Positions 1 through 14,000 of a stretch of 64,000 nt of DNA are shown here, piece by piece. The stretch covers positions 115,340,723 through 115,404,722 of the forward strand of contig CP136063.1 in the NCBI GenBank assembly GCA_032622095.1, given 5' to 3'. The notes beneath the pieces were generated by a model, which was not told where the DNA came from, did no database searches, and saw only the letters and a program-made list of their open reading frames with translations. Each line of letters starts with the position of its first letter. Within the stretch, counting starts at the first letter, position 1. The position numbers and the translations under genes were made by a program. The stretch comes from Siphonodentalium dalli. Its lineage: Eukaryota > Mollusca > Scaphopoda > Gadilida > Siphonodentaliidae.

Positions 1-541
1 TTTTGTAAATTTTGCTATAAACTGGTGATGATTTGTAGATTCTATTTAATACTGGATCCATAGAACATTCTTAAATCAATAAATGGGACGTGAAAGAAAC
101 AGCGGGTTTTATAAGGTATGCGATGACATTTCACGTAACTATGCATTGTTTGCCCGCGTAATGAAAAAGTCGTAGATAAATAAGACCCATTGACCTATTT
201 AATGCCGTAAAGTTAATGAAATATTTGTTCAAACTATATCAACAATAGTCAGAAACACCGATTAAGTTTACAGAATGTTAACAGATGACAAGCCGGAAGT
301 CAAAGGTCATATTTGCTCAACAATAGTACATTTGGATACACCTGGCACTATTTCCTGTTATACAATGACATATAATTATTGTAGAATGGGTTTAATGAAT
401 GGAATAAGGGTCGGATGATCTAATAAAAGGTCATATAATTAATATAAACACATATGTTGGGGCAGACAAAATCATATCTAAGATAGTAGTAATCCAGTTC
501 TGTGCAGGATGAAGGAAATGAAAAAGCACATAATCATTTTA
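1..541. other. No recognisable feature (intron or 5' flank of MSTO1)
   Basis: AT-rich sequence with no exon-like reading frame matching the missing N-terminal part of Misato, and no clear repeat boundary. It is probably intronic, because the first visible MSTO1 exon begins in mid-codon further right. Confidence 0.5.
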
Positions 542-743
542 CCCTTACATGACGTGATCAGTGCTGGTGCAGCATTAAATGTCATGCGCCAGTGCATTCT
601 CTTATATATGGATATATAAGAGAATGCACTTGGCTTACAAGGTCAATGTAAATATTGTTAGGCAAATGTATTTCTTATATATGGGAGGGCTCCCTAGGCA
701 CAAGGTTTTTGCAAAATTTCAGGAAGCTGCAGTCATGGAAGGG
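542..743. mobile_element. TTAA-flanked MITE, family A (copy 1)
   Basis: About 200 bp. The left end reads CCCTTACATGA after a mutated TTTA; the right end reads TCATGGAAGGG followed by TTAA. The interior has an imperfect palindrome around GAGAATGCACT and the phrase GTGCATTCTCTTATATA, shared with copies at 8249, 12177, 37530 and 35088. TTAA target duplication with CCC termini is the signature of the piggyBac superfamily. No coding capacity, so it is a non-autonomous copy. Confidence 0.7.
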
Positions 744-747
744 TTAA

Positions 748-1155
748 TATCATGCCAATATCATTCAAAAGTTAGCCCTGTTCCCTAGCAGCAAAATGAA
801 AACAAAGGGAATGAAATTAAACCATACCCTGATACCCACTGGACCTATTTGGCATATATTTGGTATGGGGGATCATTAGGTAACTGGTATCTAGATTTGT
901 TAAACAGTTAAAAAGGGGCCTAGCTAGTGGACTTAAACATTGATAAATTTTTTTGACAGCTGTAAGTTTTTTCAGAGTATACACAAAGTCTGTAGATCAG
1001 TATTTTGTGTATTTGTTGATATTTACTTTCCCTCCTTCCAAATTATTTATAAATAATTATGGAAGTTCAAATGAGTCATGTCCAATCAAGGTGACATAGC
1101 TTATTGTCGTGACTGTTTGTCACTGTTGACACAACAAATTTATAGCTTCAAAGCA
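748..1155. other. No recognisable feature
   Basis: AT-rich spacer between two MITEs. No exon, RNA gene or clear repeat was seen. Confidence 0.5.
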
Positions 1156-1159
1156 TGAA

Positions 1160-1409
1160 CCCTTTCTTTTACTGAATGGATTCTCCCATTCAGTTTCTAA
1201 AATATATATTGGAATGGTCTATTATTCATCTGAAGGGGTGTTCGGGAAATAGAAACAGATGTCAGACAAATGAACAAATATTAGAATTGGAAAAAAGGAT
1301 TCAGGACTATTCTTTGGAGGGAAATGTTCAGATAATAAGTTCAACAAACTTATTATCTGAACATTTCCTAAGGGAACTACTCATCGATGAGTATTTAGTA
1401 AAGAAAGGG
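1160..1409. mobile_element. TTAA-flanked MITE, family B (copy 1)
   Basis: 250 bp with termini CCCTTTCTTTTACT and AGTAAAGAAAGGG. The right flank is TTAA and the left flank a decayed TGAA. The centre is a near-perfect hairpin (about 1320-1370) built on AATGTTCAGATAATAAGTT and its complement. Other copies lie at 12624, 23443, 24740 and 36711. piggyBac-type ends; no transposase. Confidence 0.75.
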
Positions 1410-1439
1410 TTAATATACTTGTAGAGCCCAATATTAACA

Positions 1440-1560
1440 TTATCTGAAAATTAGCTGTCCCTGAAATATAAGCAGATGTCATACAAACGGACAGATAATA
1501 GATTTGGAAAAAGGATTCCTATTCTTTGGAGGGAACTGTTCAGATAATATATCACTGAAA
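1440..1560. repeat. Degenerate fragment of MITE family B
   Basis: Repeats interior phrases of the adjacent element (AAGCAGATGTCATACAAACG, GGATTCCTATTCTTTGGAGG, TGTTCAGATAATA) without the termini. This suggests an older, truncated copy or a local duplication beside the complete element. Confidence 0.55.
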
Positions 1561-1916
1561 TGTGACATAATGTAATTGTTGGATATCTGGATGCAGATAT
1601 TAAATTTGTCAGGTCATTACTGCAGTTTGATTACTAATCGGTTATGTATTCTTTATAGTAGGTTCATCTAGAAATTTGCAGAACTAACTCTTTCATGCAC
1701 ACACAGTCACACATCATAGTTTCTGCATTTCTGAAGCAGTCTTGTTGCTACATGTATCTAAAGTAACCACTATTCTTCAGAAACAGTTATTGGGCAGTTA
1801 GTCATCCACAGTACTGACCAGTTCTTAATATTTATAATAAATACAATTTTTATCAATATATAACTCAACAGATTAATATTCACAAAAATTGACAGAATAT
1901 TGCGTTTCTACTCCAG

Positions 1917-2055
1917 AAATCCATATGGAAACAGAAGATGTAACTGGACCACAATTGATTGATCTTGATGACTCTGTGAAAGTGTGGTCCGAATTTTTAG
2001 GCCTTCATCTCCACCCAAAATCCATCAGCATTATTAACGATTATCTGTATGGCAA
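1917..2055 (+). CDS. MSTO1: MSTO1 exon a (first in window)
   Basis: The acceptor is a pyrimidine-rich run ending CTCCAG and the donor is CAA|GTATGT. The exon starts with two bases completing a codon from an upstream exon and ends with two bases (AA). It encodes the start of the Misato tubulin-like domain, with VKVWSEFLGLHLHPKSI nearly identical in pattern to vertebrate MSTO1. Sequence before KVWSEF (METEDVTGPQLIDLDDS) is acidic and poorly conserved, as in the family. Confidence 0.92.
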
Positions 2056-5000
2056 GTATGTTTCATTGTATTTTCCTTTTATAACGGTTTCTTATATTTA
2101 TGTGTGTTTGAATAACAAGGCATATTTTATTTGAAAGCTTCTATTTGATATTGTCAGACTGCAAATTAAATATATGATTTCTACAAAGCTTCTACATACA
2201 AATTGTTTGACCCATTATATGCAAACAAATTGTTTGACCCATTATATGCATTTGTTTGACCTATTATATGCATTTGTGTGCATTTCCCAAAGTCAAGTTT
2301 GAGCTATTGCCATGGGTTGGCGTCCGTCAGTCTGTGCCTGTGTCCATCAACAATTTCCTTTGGCACACCCTACAGGCCACATCCCTCATCCAAACGTCAC
2401 CAAACTTCATATGGATCCTCGGGGTGACCTCCAGATGGGAGCTTACCATTTCTATTAAAAAACAGTGGCCATCTTTGATTTCACATTCAAATCCAATGGC
2501 ACACCCTGCAGCCCACAATTTTTCGTAAACTTTTTAGCTCAACTTTACTTTGTAAAGTTTGAGCTATTGCCATGGCTTGGTATCCGTCATCCGTGTGTGT
2601 GCGTGCGTGTGTGTGAGTCATCAACAATACAGGCTACAGTTCGTACCTTTGGTTGGATCATTATGAAATTTGTCATAGCTGTTGACATCAACATTTAGAC
2701 CAAAACGATTCATTTTGGGGTCATTCGGAAAAATAACATGGCCGCCAGTGGCCATCTTGGATTTCAAAATTCAATCCATTAGCACGGGCTACAGGTTGTA
2801 CTGTTTGTCTGATCGTCATGGTTGTTAACAATGACATGTAGATGGGAACCTGTAATTTTGGGGTCATTCGGCCAAAAAACATGGCCACCAGCAGCCATCT
2901 TGGATTTTACTCTTTGCATGACTAAATCCTTTAGCATGGGCTACATGTCGTACCTTTAGTCTGATCATCATGAAATTTGTCATGGCTGTTGAAATTGGGA
3001 TGTAGATGGGAACGAGTCATTTTGGGGTCATTCGGACAAAAAACATGGCTGCCAGCAGCCATCTTGGATTTAAAAATTCAATCCATTAGCACAGGCTACA
3101 GGTCGAACTGTTCGTCTGATCATCATGAAATTTGTCATGGATGTCAATATTGACATGTAGATGGGAACGGGTAATTTTGGGGTCATTCGGACAAAAAACA
3201 TGGCTGCCAGTGGCCATCCTGGATTTCAAAATTCAATCCATTAGCACAGGCTACAGGTTGTACTGTTCGTCTGATCATCATGAAATTTGTCATGGATGTT
3301 AATATTGACATGTAGACGAGTAATTTTGGGGTCTTTCGGCCTGAAAACATGGCCGCTGGCAGCCATCTTGGATTTTACTCTTTGCATGACTAAATCCTTT
3401 GGCACGGGCTACAGGTCGTACCTTTGCCAGATCATAATGACACTTGTCATGGATGTTGACATTGACATGTAGAAGGGAACGAGTCATTTTTAGGTCATTC
3501 GGCCAAAAAACATGGCTGCCAGCAGCCATCTTGGATTTTACTCTTTGCATGACTAAATCCTTTGGCATGGGCTACAGGTCCCACCTTTAGTCGGATCATT
3601 ATGAAATTTGTCATGACTGTTGACATGTAGACGGGAAAAAGTCATTTTGGGGTCATTCGGCCAATAAACATGGCTGCCAGCAGCCATCTTGGATTTTACT
3701 CTTTGCATGACTAAATCCTTTGGCACGGGCTACATGTCGTACCTTTGGTCTGATCATCATGAAATTTGTCATGGCTGTTGACATTGGGATGTAGATGGGA
3801 ACAAGTCGTTTTGGGATCTTTCGGCCTTAAAACGTGTCCACTGGCAGCCACCTTGGATTTTACTCTTGGATGACTAAATCCTTTGGCACACCCTACAGTG
3901 CACTTCCATCATCCGATCATCTCCAGACTTGATATTGATCTACTAGATGGAAGCTATCAAATGTTGTTGAATATCATTGGAAAACATAGCCGCCAGCAAC
4001 CATCTTGGATTTTACTTTTATATATATCTCTTCATGTTGGTAATCTAGTATTACTTAGACATTTCAACTTTCTGCATTCCTAATTCCTCCATTGACTGTA
4101 ACACATGAAATTATTCCCTTTCCAAGTTGAGCTACAGTGTCATTAACACTTTCATTTGAAAATTTACAGGCATGTTTGGGATCACCTCTTGATGGGAGCT
4201 ATCAAATTTGAACGATTTTCGATCAAAAACATCTTGTATTTTATTCTTTGCATGACCAAATCCTTTGACACACCCTACAGACCACATCCCTCATTCGATA
4301 TTCATATGAATCTTTGGGGTGATCTCTAGATGAGAGCTTTCCTTTTTTCTAATTCTATTAAAAAAACATGGTTGCCAGTGGCCATCTTTGATTTCCCATT
4401 TGAATCCATCGGCACACACTGCATCCCACATTTATCGGAGAATTGTTTTGAAAATTAATAGGCATGTTTAGGGTTATCTCCAGATGGAAAGTATCAAACT
4501 TGAATGATTTTCGATGAAAAACGTAGCAGCTGGCACTCCCCGGCAGCTATTTTGGGATTTTACTCTTTGCATGATTAAATCCTTTGGCACACCTTACAGA
4601 TCACGTACCTCATCTAATCTTCACCAATCTTCAGATGCTGATAGTAACGCTATGAAGGTCAATATGAAAAGCAATTAATAAAATTGTATTTGCTCGTTGG
4701 GACAAGCGGTTAATATGCTGGTTATTTCCTGGCTGTTTAGAGCTATTTCACTGTGAAGCATATAATAAATAGTAATTTTGGTTTGTTAAATCTTATGTCA
4801 AGGTACCTCAAATTTTTTTATTTTTAGTGCAACTCGTTTGCAAATTAAGTGATAGGATTTGGCTTTCATATTGTGTTGTTTACAGTGCAAATATATGTTG
4901 TCTGTGGTACGCACTAACTTTCTAACTATACCTAAGTTGACCGTCCGGTTGGTGCCTGGAATTGATCCCGACTTTTCACAGAACCTGCGATAGTTTTCCA

Positions 5001-8000
5001 TCTGCATCGGCAAAATTTATAAAAGATAGTAAACAGAGAATAATACCTAGCATTTACTATTGTGACATTTGACCATTTTTAGCTCAACTTTACTTTGTAA
5101 AGTTTGAGCTATTGTCATGGCTTTGTCGTCTATCGTCCGTGTGTGCGTGTGCGCGTGTGTGCGTAAGGCGTCAACAATGCAGTCTACAGGTCGTACCTTT
5201 GATCGGATCATTATGAAATTTGTCATAGCTGTTGGCCAAAAAACATGGCCGCCAGCAGCCATCTTGGATTTTAATCTTTGTATGACTAAATCCTTTAGCA
5301 CGGGCTACAGGTCGTACCTTTAGTCTGATCATCATAAAATTTGTCATGGCTGTTGAAATTGGAATGTAGATGGGAACGAGTTATTTTGGAGTCATTTGGA
5401 CAAAAAACATGGCCGCCAGTGGCCATCTTGGATTTCAAAATTTAATCCATTAGCACGGGCCACAGGTCGTACTCTTCGTCTGATCATCATGAAATTTGTC
5501 ATGGATGATAATATTGACATGTAGATGGGAACGAGTAATTTTGGGGTCATTCGGCCAAAAAACATGGCCGCCAGCAGCGATCTTGAATGACTAAATTCTT
5601 TAGCATGGGCTGCAGGTCGTACCTTTAGTCTGATCATCATAAAATTTGTCATGGATGTCAACAATGACATGTAGATGGGAATGAGTCATTTTGGGGTCAT
5701 TCGGCCAAAAAACATGGTCGCCAGCAGCCATCTTGGATTTTACTCTTTGTATGACTAAATCCTTTGGCACGAGCTACAGGTTGTACCTTTAGTCTGATCA
5801 TCATAAAATTTGTCTTGAATGTTAATAATGACATGTAGATGGGAATGGGTCATTTTGGGGTCATTCGGCCAAAAAACATGGCCGCCAGCAGCCAACTTGG
5901 ATTTTACTCTTTGTATGACTAAATTCTTTAGCATGGGCTACAGGTCGTACCTTTAGTCTGATCATCATAAAATTTGTCATGGATGTTAACGATGACATGT
6001 AGATGGGAACGACTCATTTTGGGGTCATTCGGCCGAAAACATGGCCGCCAGCAGCCATCTTGGATTTTACTTTTCTCTTCATGTCTTTTAACTAGTATTA
6101 GACATTCAACTTTCCACATTCCTAATCGCTCCATTGACTGTAATACATTAAATTATTCCCTTTCCAGGTTGAGCTACAGTGTCATTGACACTTGTGTCAT
6201 TGACACTTTCATTTAACGAACATTTTTGAACCGATTGGGAATTTAGTATTGGGATTGAATCAAATAATGATTCGAACATAAAATATGCTGAGGACTCTAT
6301 TAGCACTCATTGTCAGCTAAACTTTTTTTTATAAAGTTGAGCTATTGCCATGGGTTGGCATCCATCATCAGTCTGTGCATCAACAATTTCCTTTGACACA
6401 CCCTACAGGCCACATCCCTCATCCGATCTTCACCACCAAACTTCATATGTAGCTTCAGGGTGACCTAAGGATGGGATCTATCAAATTTTTCCCAATTTTG
6501 ATGAAAAACATGGCCGCCAAAGCCCTCTTGGATATCAAATTTGAATCCATTGACACACCCGACAGCCCATTTTTATGGCCAGATCTTCTTTAAATTTTGC
6601 TGGCACGATTGTGATCAACTGTAGATGGGAGCTAACAAATTTGTATAATTTTTTATGAAAAACATGGCTGCCAGCAGCCATCTTGGATTTTACTCTTTGC
6701 ATGTCTAAATTCTTTGACACACCCTACAAACCACATCACCACATCATCACCAAACTTAATATGGATCTTCGGGGTCACCACTAGATGGGAGCCTCCTATT
6801 TTGACCAAAATGTTTTTAAAACATGGCTGCCAGCAGCCATCTTGGACTTCAAATTTGAATCCATCGGCAAACCCCACAGCCCACATTTATTGGAGAAATT
6901 ATTTGAAAGTTTACAGGCATGTTTAGAATCAACCTCTAGATGGGAGCTATCAAATTTGAACAATTTTCAATGGAAAACATGTCCGCCGGCAGCCATCTTT
7001 ATTCTTTGCATGACTAAATACTTTGGCACACCCTACAGATCACATCCCTTATCTGATGATCACCAAACTTTAAATGCATCTTCGAGGTGACCTCTAGATG
7101 GAAGCCTCCTATTTTGACCAAAATTCGTTGAAAAACATGGCCGCCAGTGGCCATCTTGAAATTTACTCGTTGTATTACTAAATCCTTTGGCGCATCCTAC
7201 AGACCGCATCCCTCGTCCGATCATCACCTAACTTCATATGGATCTTCGGGAGACATCTAGTTTACTTTCCTTCTTCTTTATCATTCTATTCATTGCTCAG
7301 CAAAAATTAATTCCTTTCCAAGTTGAGCTACAGTGTCATTGACACTTTCAGAAAAAGATAATATCATTATTGAGGTCTAATTTGTGGATGATCAGTCATG
7401 ACATTCAGTACATGTATTGTGTCTTGATGAAGGAAATCTGTATTTCAGTTTTGCATTTTGATTCCATTTCAGTGATGATCAGCCATTTGATGTTTATGGT
7501 CTCGGATCCCAGACCTTTTCTCCAAATACAGAGTTCTTTGAGGAGCAATTTGAAAACAAACTTCATTTCTTTGTTGAAGAATGTGACCATCTACAGGTAA
7601 AAGACATCAAGCTTTAGAAATTACAAATGCCCTCCCAGCTCCCAACAACAATAACAATAATAACTGATCCCTCCCTGCAGTGAAGCACCTACAACCCATG
7701 TCCCTTATGGCCTCTTCAAACGGTGATATGAGCGTCGTGACCTCAGTGACTTCTGGATACAACATTTAGTTAGAATGAACATAATATCATTGAGGCATTC
7801 ACGGCGATCGGACAGTGCGACCAAAGCATCTATCGCAGGAATAGGATCTGCTCTAACTGAGCATCATGATCAGAGTGTTTACTCAGGCATTTCCAGATTA
7901 AAAACACAATCTATAAGGTTGCAATTTGTAACAAAAAAATCGTACACCAGAGCAAGGTCACATTGTATTGTCAATGAATTTTGATAACAGCACAGTTGAC

Positions 8001-11000
8001 GTTCTCCAATTTTGTATATATTGGCTGATTGATAGATGCATGTATATATTCATTTTCAGGGATTCCATATTTTAGCAGACACATATAACAGCTTTGGAGG
8101 GGCATCATCCCGCATCCTGCAGTATCTAGATGATGAGTTCAGTAGCAAAGCAATCTTCACATTTGGCTCCACGCCATCATCTTTACCAAATTATGTAAGT
8201 AACCATTTTGTTATCTACCATCCATTGAAGCTTAAAGTCGATAGTTAACCCTTTGATGACTGGAGCTTCCTGAAATTTTGCAAAAACCCTGTGCCAGTGC
8301 ATTCTCTTTCCCATAGGGAGCCTCACATATTACTGACATTACTGACCTTGTAAGCCAGTGCATTATCTTTTATATAAAAGAATGTGCTGGCACAGGATCT
8401 TTAATGCTGCACCAGCGCAGCTCCCTCATGAAAGGGTTAAATATCCAGCCCTGTTAATAAGCAGGAATTTGTCTATGCTAAAAAATTGACAATGCCAAAA
8501 GTTTTACCTTAGCTAAAAATCTAGGATCGGCATAGTGGCATGCCCTACATGTACATATTTTAATTTCATGTATCATGTATAGACTTCAGTCTATAATTCT
8601 GGAGCTTGGCCCTATCATCACAGTGCTTTTTTGGGGTCTGGTTAAAATTAGCTGATTTCTAGTAGACAATAGTCTTTGTTATCCAGTCCTTGTTTTTACT
8701 ACTAAACATTCATATCCTTTGACATATTGTTTGCATACTTGCCACAATACATAACTAATGCAATACCAGAGTAATTTGGTTCAATTTTGCGCAAAATATT
8801 GAAAGCTTCTGAAATTTGCCTCGCCTAAAAAAAAATGCCGACATAATTTTGTTTATGCCTTGGCTCAGCCGATTGCCAATGCTTATTAACAAGGGGGAAT
8901 ATCTAACTGTACACACAATAATTGATAGCAGAGTTCACCCTGTCGGTGATCAATGATTGACCAATGGTCAGGTTTTTTTTGCAACTGGCCAAATGAAAGT
9001 TCAGAAATGGCAGAATCATTTGGAACAGAAATCACATCACTTTGTGTTACTGACTGAAATTATACCTGCTTACAAATCAAAATAATATTGATGTACTTTA
9101 TAATTTTGTCCTTCGTTAATCAGCTCTTATCAGCTACTAGCAGGGTTACCCGGCGTTGCCCAGGTTAATGTATGCTGTGGATATTTGTTGGGAATAGAGA
9201 ATGCTCTTGCTTAAAGTGTTATACGTTTTCTCATAAATTGTATATTCAAATCGCATCACAAAACATGATTATTACAGTCATGGAATATAAGTAGTGGCTC
9301 ACCTTGTCAATTGCCATTCTGTTTATCGCGATTAATCCGTTCCACCAATAATGAAGTATTTATTTATTTACAACTGCGTATACATTAGACGTTATAATAT
9401 GATACATGAACATCATAAACACATTAGTTCGATAAAAGATGATAATTGGGTTTTACATATTGAGATGTATCATTCAATCTAGTGGGTTGGACTACGATCT
9501 CGAGGACACCTGGCTATCATATCTCCATGAAGATACAGGTGTTTCAAAGAAATTTCCAGGTGCTCCTCTGTTCATGGTGCTATATATTGGCTAAATAATC
9601 TTAGTTTGAACGAAATGTTTCTGCGCAGATATATCAGCTACATGTGCCAGGCACAGAGCGAGATTTTGAGTTGTTTATGTCAGTCGATGAGTCTGTTCTA
9701 AAACTCTTGTCAGATGTCAGTATTGGTAGGATCCTGAGAAGTCTTGTGCTACTAACTGCATTTTCTTGTATATCAGAAGAAACTATATTTGACTGCACAC
9801 TGTGGCCACTATTTTTGAACAGGCCTTCCATATCTCTTGACAAATTGTAAGTTTTTGTGGAAACTGTATTGAATGGAACAGACTAAAATTTTTTATTATA
9901 TATATGCAATCATCTGACGGTTCGAGGTCTCTCAGTTTGCACGAATATATGTATCTCTTCAATAGAATGATAAATATACGTTCAATGTTTCTTCTAGTTA
10001 TCTCTTTTTGTTAGCTCATTGTGTGAAACCTTGATTGCCATTCCCATATAAATATGACTGTTAAGAAGATATAATTGTTCAAGTTACTTATGTGGGTCAC
10101 CATATGTCGGGATTGTGAAATGTGAATGCCCAACTACTTAAAATGATATGGAGATGGCCTGGTGACTGTATATAACTTATATGTGGATATCGGCGAATAG
10201 CAATCTTATCAATGATAGTGCATATCCGCTCACCGTCCGTGAAGCAAACGACACCAAATGTGATTTAATTCATGGTATATCATTAGAGAAAAACGTGTAT
10301 GAATTTGGTGGAATTTAGTTTATTAAATCAATTGCTGATGCAACGCTGACTCGAACAACGCCATATTGCGAAGGTGATTATGTATTCGTTTGGTGGAAAT
10401 CAGCGACAAAACTATTTCACCATATTTTTTTAATTTCCCCTCCCATCAACAGCGTCATTTTAGAAAATTTTAACCCGCACCATTATCTTCATTGTAAAAA
10501 GTTACAACTCTTAGAACGCCTTGGTGCCATCTCGATTGTACTGCGTGAAGTTATATATAGAACGCACACAGACAGACAAAAAGACAGACAGACAGCACGA
10601 TTTTATTTCTTGTATCATTTGAGAAGAACGTGTCTGAATTTGATGGTAATTGGTACTAAAAATAATTTAGTCCCTATTTCGGACTCAAGCTGCACACACT
10701 AAGACTCGTTAGAGATTAGAGATGCATATATATGAAATTGGTGAAAATTGGCGAGTATACAAATTCGTATCAAATTTAAGCTCCCCATATCTCTCACCCA
10801 TAGTGCACCAATTTGGTGTATCTAAACCACACGATAAGATTCCTCGTATCACGGAGAAGAATATGTATCAATCTGGTGGAAATCGGCACTAAATATATAG
10901 ATACACTAACACTAGATATAATTTTTCGTGTCCCTCTCATCTCTATACACCACTGACTCGAATGGCCCCACTTGTGACATCCTTAAACCACACGATTACA

Positions 11001-14000
11001 CTCCTGATATCGTGGAGATGATTGTTTATAAGTTTGGTGATAATCGGCGACTAAACAATTGTTTTTATCAAATTTGGTGCCAATCCGTCCCCTCTCCATC
11101 TCTCACCCAAACAGCACCACTATGGCGTTTTTAAATCACGATTAGATTCCTCGTATCATGGATAAGAACGTGTATCAATTTAGTGGAAATTGGCGCTAAA
11201 AAAATTGTGCATCAATTTTGGTGCCCCTGTCCCTTTCAATACAACCCTGACTCGAATGAGGCCACATTTGACAGCTAAAAGCCACACCATTAGACTCCTC
11301 ATACCATGGGGATGATTTTATATAAGTGTGGTGGCAATCGGCGACTTATTATCAAATTTAGTGCCCACCCCCTCCCAATCTCTCATCCAAAAATAACAAT
11401 TTGGCTTTTTTAAATCGCACAAATAGATTCCGTGTATCATGAAGAAGAATAATAATATATCAATTTGGTGGAAATCGGCGCTAAAATTAGTTTGATCAAT
11501 TTTGGTGCCCCTCTCCCCTTCCGTTCATCCCTGACTCAAACGACACCACTTTTGACATATTTAAACCACACCGTTGGATTCTTCATATCATGGGGATGAT
11601 TATATGTAAGTTTCGTGGCAATCGGCGACAGACAAGACAAAATATATGCCCCCCCCTCCCCCCCCCCCTTCCGGGCACCCCTGACGCAAACGGTGCGACT
11701 TTTGCCATATTTAAACCACGCCATTAGATTCCTCATATTATGGGGATGATTATATATAATTTTGGTGGCAATCGGCGACAATTTTTTTTTCTGCCCCTCC
11801 ACATTTTCTGCCCCTGACAACAACGGCGTCACTTTAGAAGTTTCTAACCCTGACCATTATCTTTCTCGTAAAAAGCTACTCCTAGTAGACCCCTTTGGCA
11901 CCATCTAGATGGTCCCCTGTGAATTTATATAGAACACAGACAGACAGACAGACAGACATTCGCAAATATAGATATAGATAACTATACTAGAATGTCTTAG
12001 CTTCAAAATCCGTAGATGGAGAGGTGATATCTCTTTTTCTAGGACCAGCTCAGATCAAAAATAATATACAGGACCCAGACCGAGTGGTGGCTGACTTTTG
12101 TTAAAGTTAATTGTTTGTGTTTTATAAAATTGATATATTTCTGCTTTTATCTTATGGCTTCAAAACTGTATATTAACACTTCCATGACTGGAGCTTCCTG
12201 AAATTTTGCGAAAACCATGTGCCAATGCATTTTTTTATATATATGTAGGTCTCCCATATGGAGCCTTGCATATATAAGAGAATACATTGGCCAAACAATA
12301 TTTACCTTGACCTTGTAAGACAGTGCATTCTATTATCTATGTGAGGCTCCCTATGGGAGACTCGCATATATATAAGAGAATGCAGTGGCACAGGATCTTT
12401 AATGCTGCACCAGCACACCTCCCCGTCATGAAATGGTTTAATTGCTCTCAACTAAAGTCTCTGTAGAACAAACTGTTCAATTTGAATGCCTGAACATAGC
12501 ATTTTAATTAATTAATGCTCAGTTTCATTGAGATGTATAGTTGGTTGTACTGCACATGGCTTTGGTCGAATGATGAGTTGAATATTAAAGATTTGAAGAC
12601 AACACTTTTGTGTTCCCCCTTAACCCTTTATGTACTAAATGTTATCTGAACATTTCCCTCTGATGAATATGAATCCTTCTGCATTTGTATTATCTGTCGA
12701 AATCGAATAATAGACCATTATAGTGTATTATACTTTTATAACTGATGGGAGAATCCATTTAGTATAGAAAGGGTTAAGAACTCCAATATAGGATTCTAAT
12801 TACACTAATTAGGAACAATCTGCACTATGAAATAACTGAAATAAAAGTGTTAACTACGTTTCAAATAACTTTTAACGGTAAAAATAAATCAAATCACATG
12901 AACTAATTATATTCTCTGGGCTCCCAGTACAGTAAGGTCTATAGCACATTAGCCTTCCAGTAATGGTAAATCTGGTTTTGTTCTTGGTAGGTGCTGACTA
13001 TTGTCCCATGCATAGGGATGCTTATCTGATTTTTGTATCTGGGCCAACTGCTTACTGGGAGTTGGAGGTTTCAACTTGTTTTGGAATTAATATTTCATGA
13101 TCTAGAGATTGAAATGATGATAGAATACCAGCAAACCATGTATTCTTATTTTATTTCAGACAGATCGGCACAGAGCTCACAGATGTATCAACTCACTATT
13201 GAGCTACCACAGCCATTGTGAACACAGCTCACTCTTTTTACCATTATCTATGTCATCTACGTTGTGGAAGGATATTGGACTGCCCGTCTCTCTTCCCTAT
13301 TTGAAATATAATGTGAGTTTTACTCAGATATCAAGACGAGATAGTAGTTGTAATTTTCAAATGTAATTATATACGTTTCATACTAGTTTGTAGCTGACAA
13401 TTTTCTGAATTACAAGAAAATGAAAGTAATTGGATTGACAAAACTTGCATTAACAGAAGGAATGGTAAATGCACCAAAAGTTTTCTTCCATGTGTTTATG
13501 CTTCATTGAAAGTAAAGCCACTTAGGTCGACTCCATTATCTTGTTATTGGTGAACACTTCTTTTATAAAATGTTCAGTTATATGTATATATGATATCCAG
13601 TCTTTGCATTTTGATGGGGCCTACAGGCCCAAGCTTGGGCCCTGCAAACAGCCCCTTGTGTGGCATTTACAGGGCCTTCTTGCGAGCCCCATGAAGACTA
13701 ATAGTAAACAAGGGAAATAAACACAACAGGACAATCTTCTCTTAAACGTTTTTAATTTGAGTGCAAACTGGATTCACGATCTACAGTAATGCCCTAAATA
13801 ATCGACTCCTTAACCACAGCAGAATTATGTGTAACTTTTCAGGATTTAGTCGGAAATATGGCTTGTTGCCATTCATCGGAAAGCTCTCAGTGAGAGCTTT
13901 CTGATGAATGGCAATCTATTTAGTATCCAGTATCCATTTAGTATCCAGTGAGAGCTTTGTGATGAATGGCAACAAGCCATATTTCCGACTAAATCCTAAA

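Noticed and set aside
1176-1424. Open frame of 82 codons as an upstream MSTO1 exon or separate gene
   Set aside because: It lies wholly inside a TTAA-flanked MITE present in several copies.
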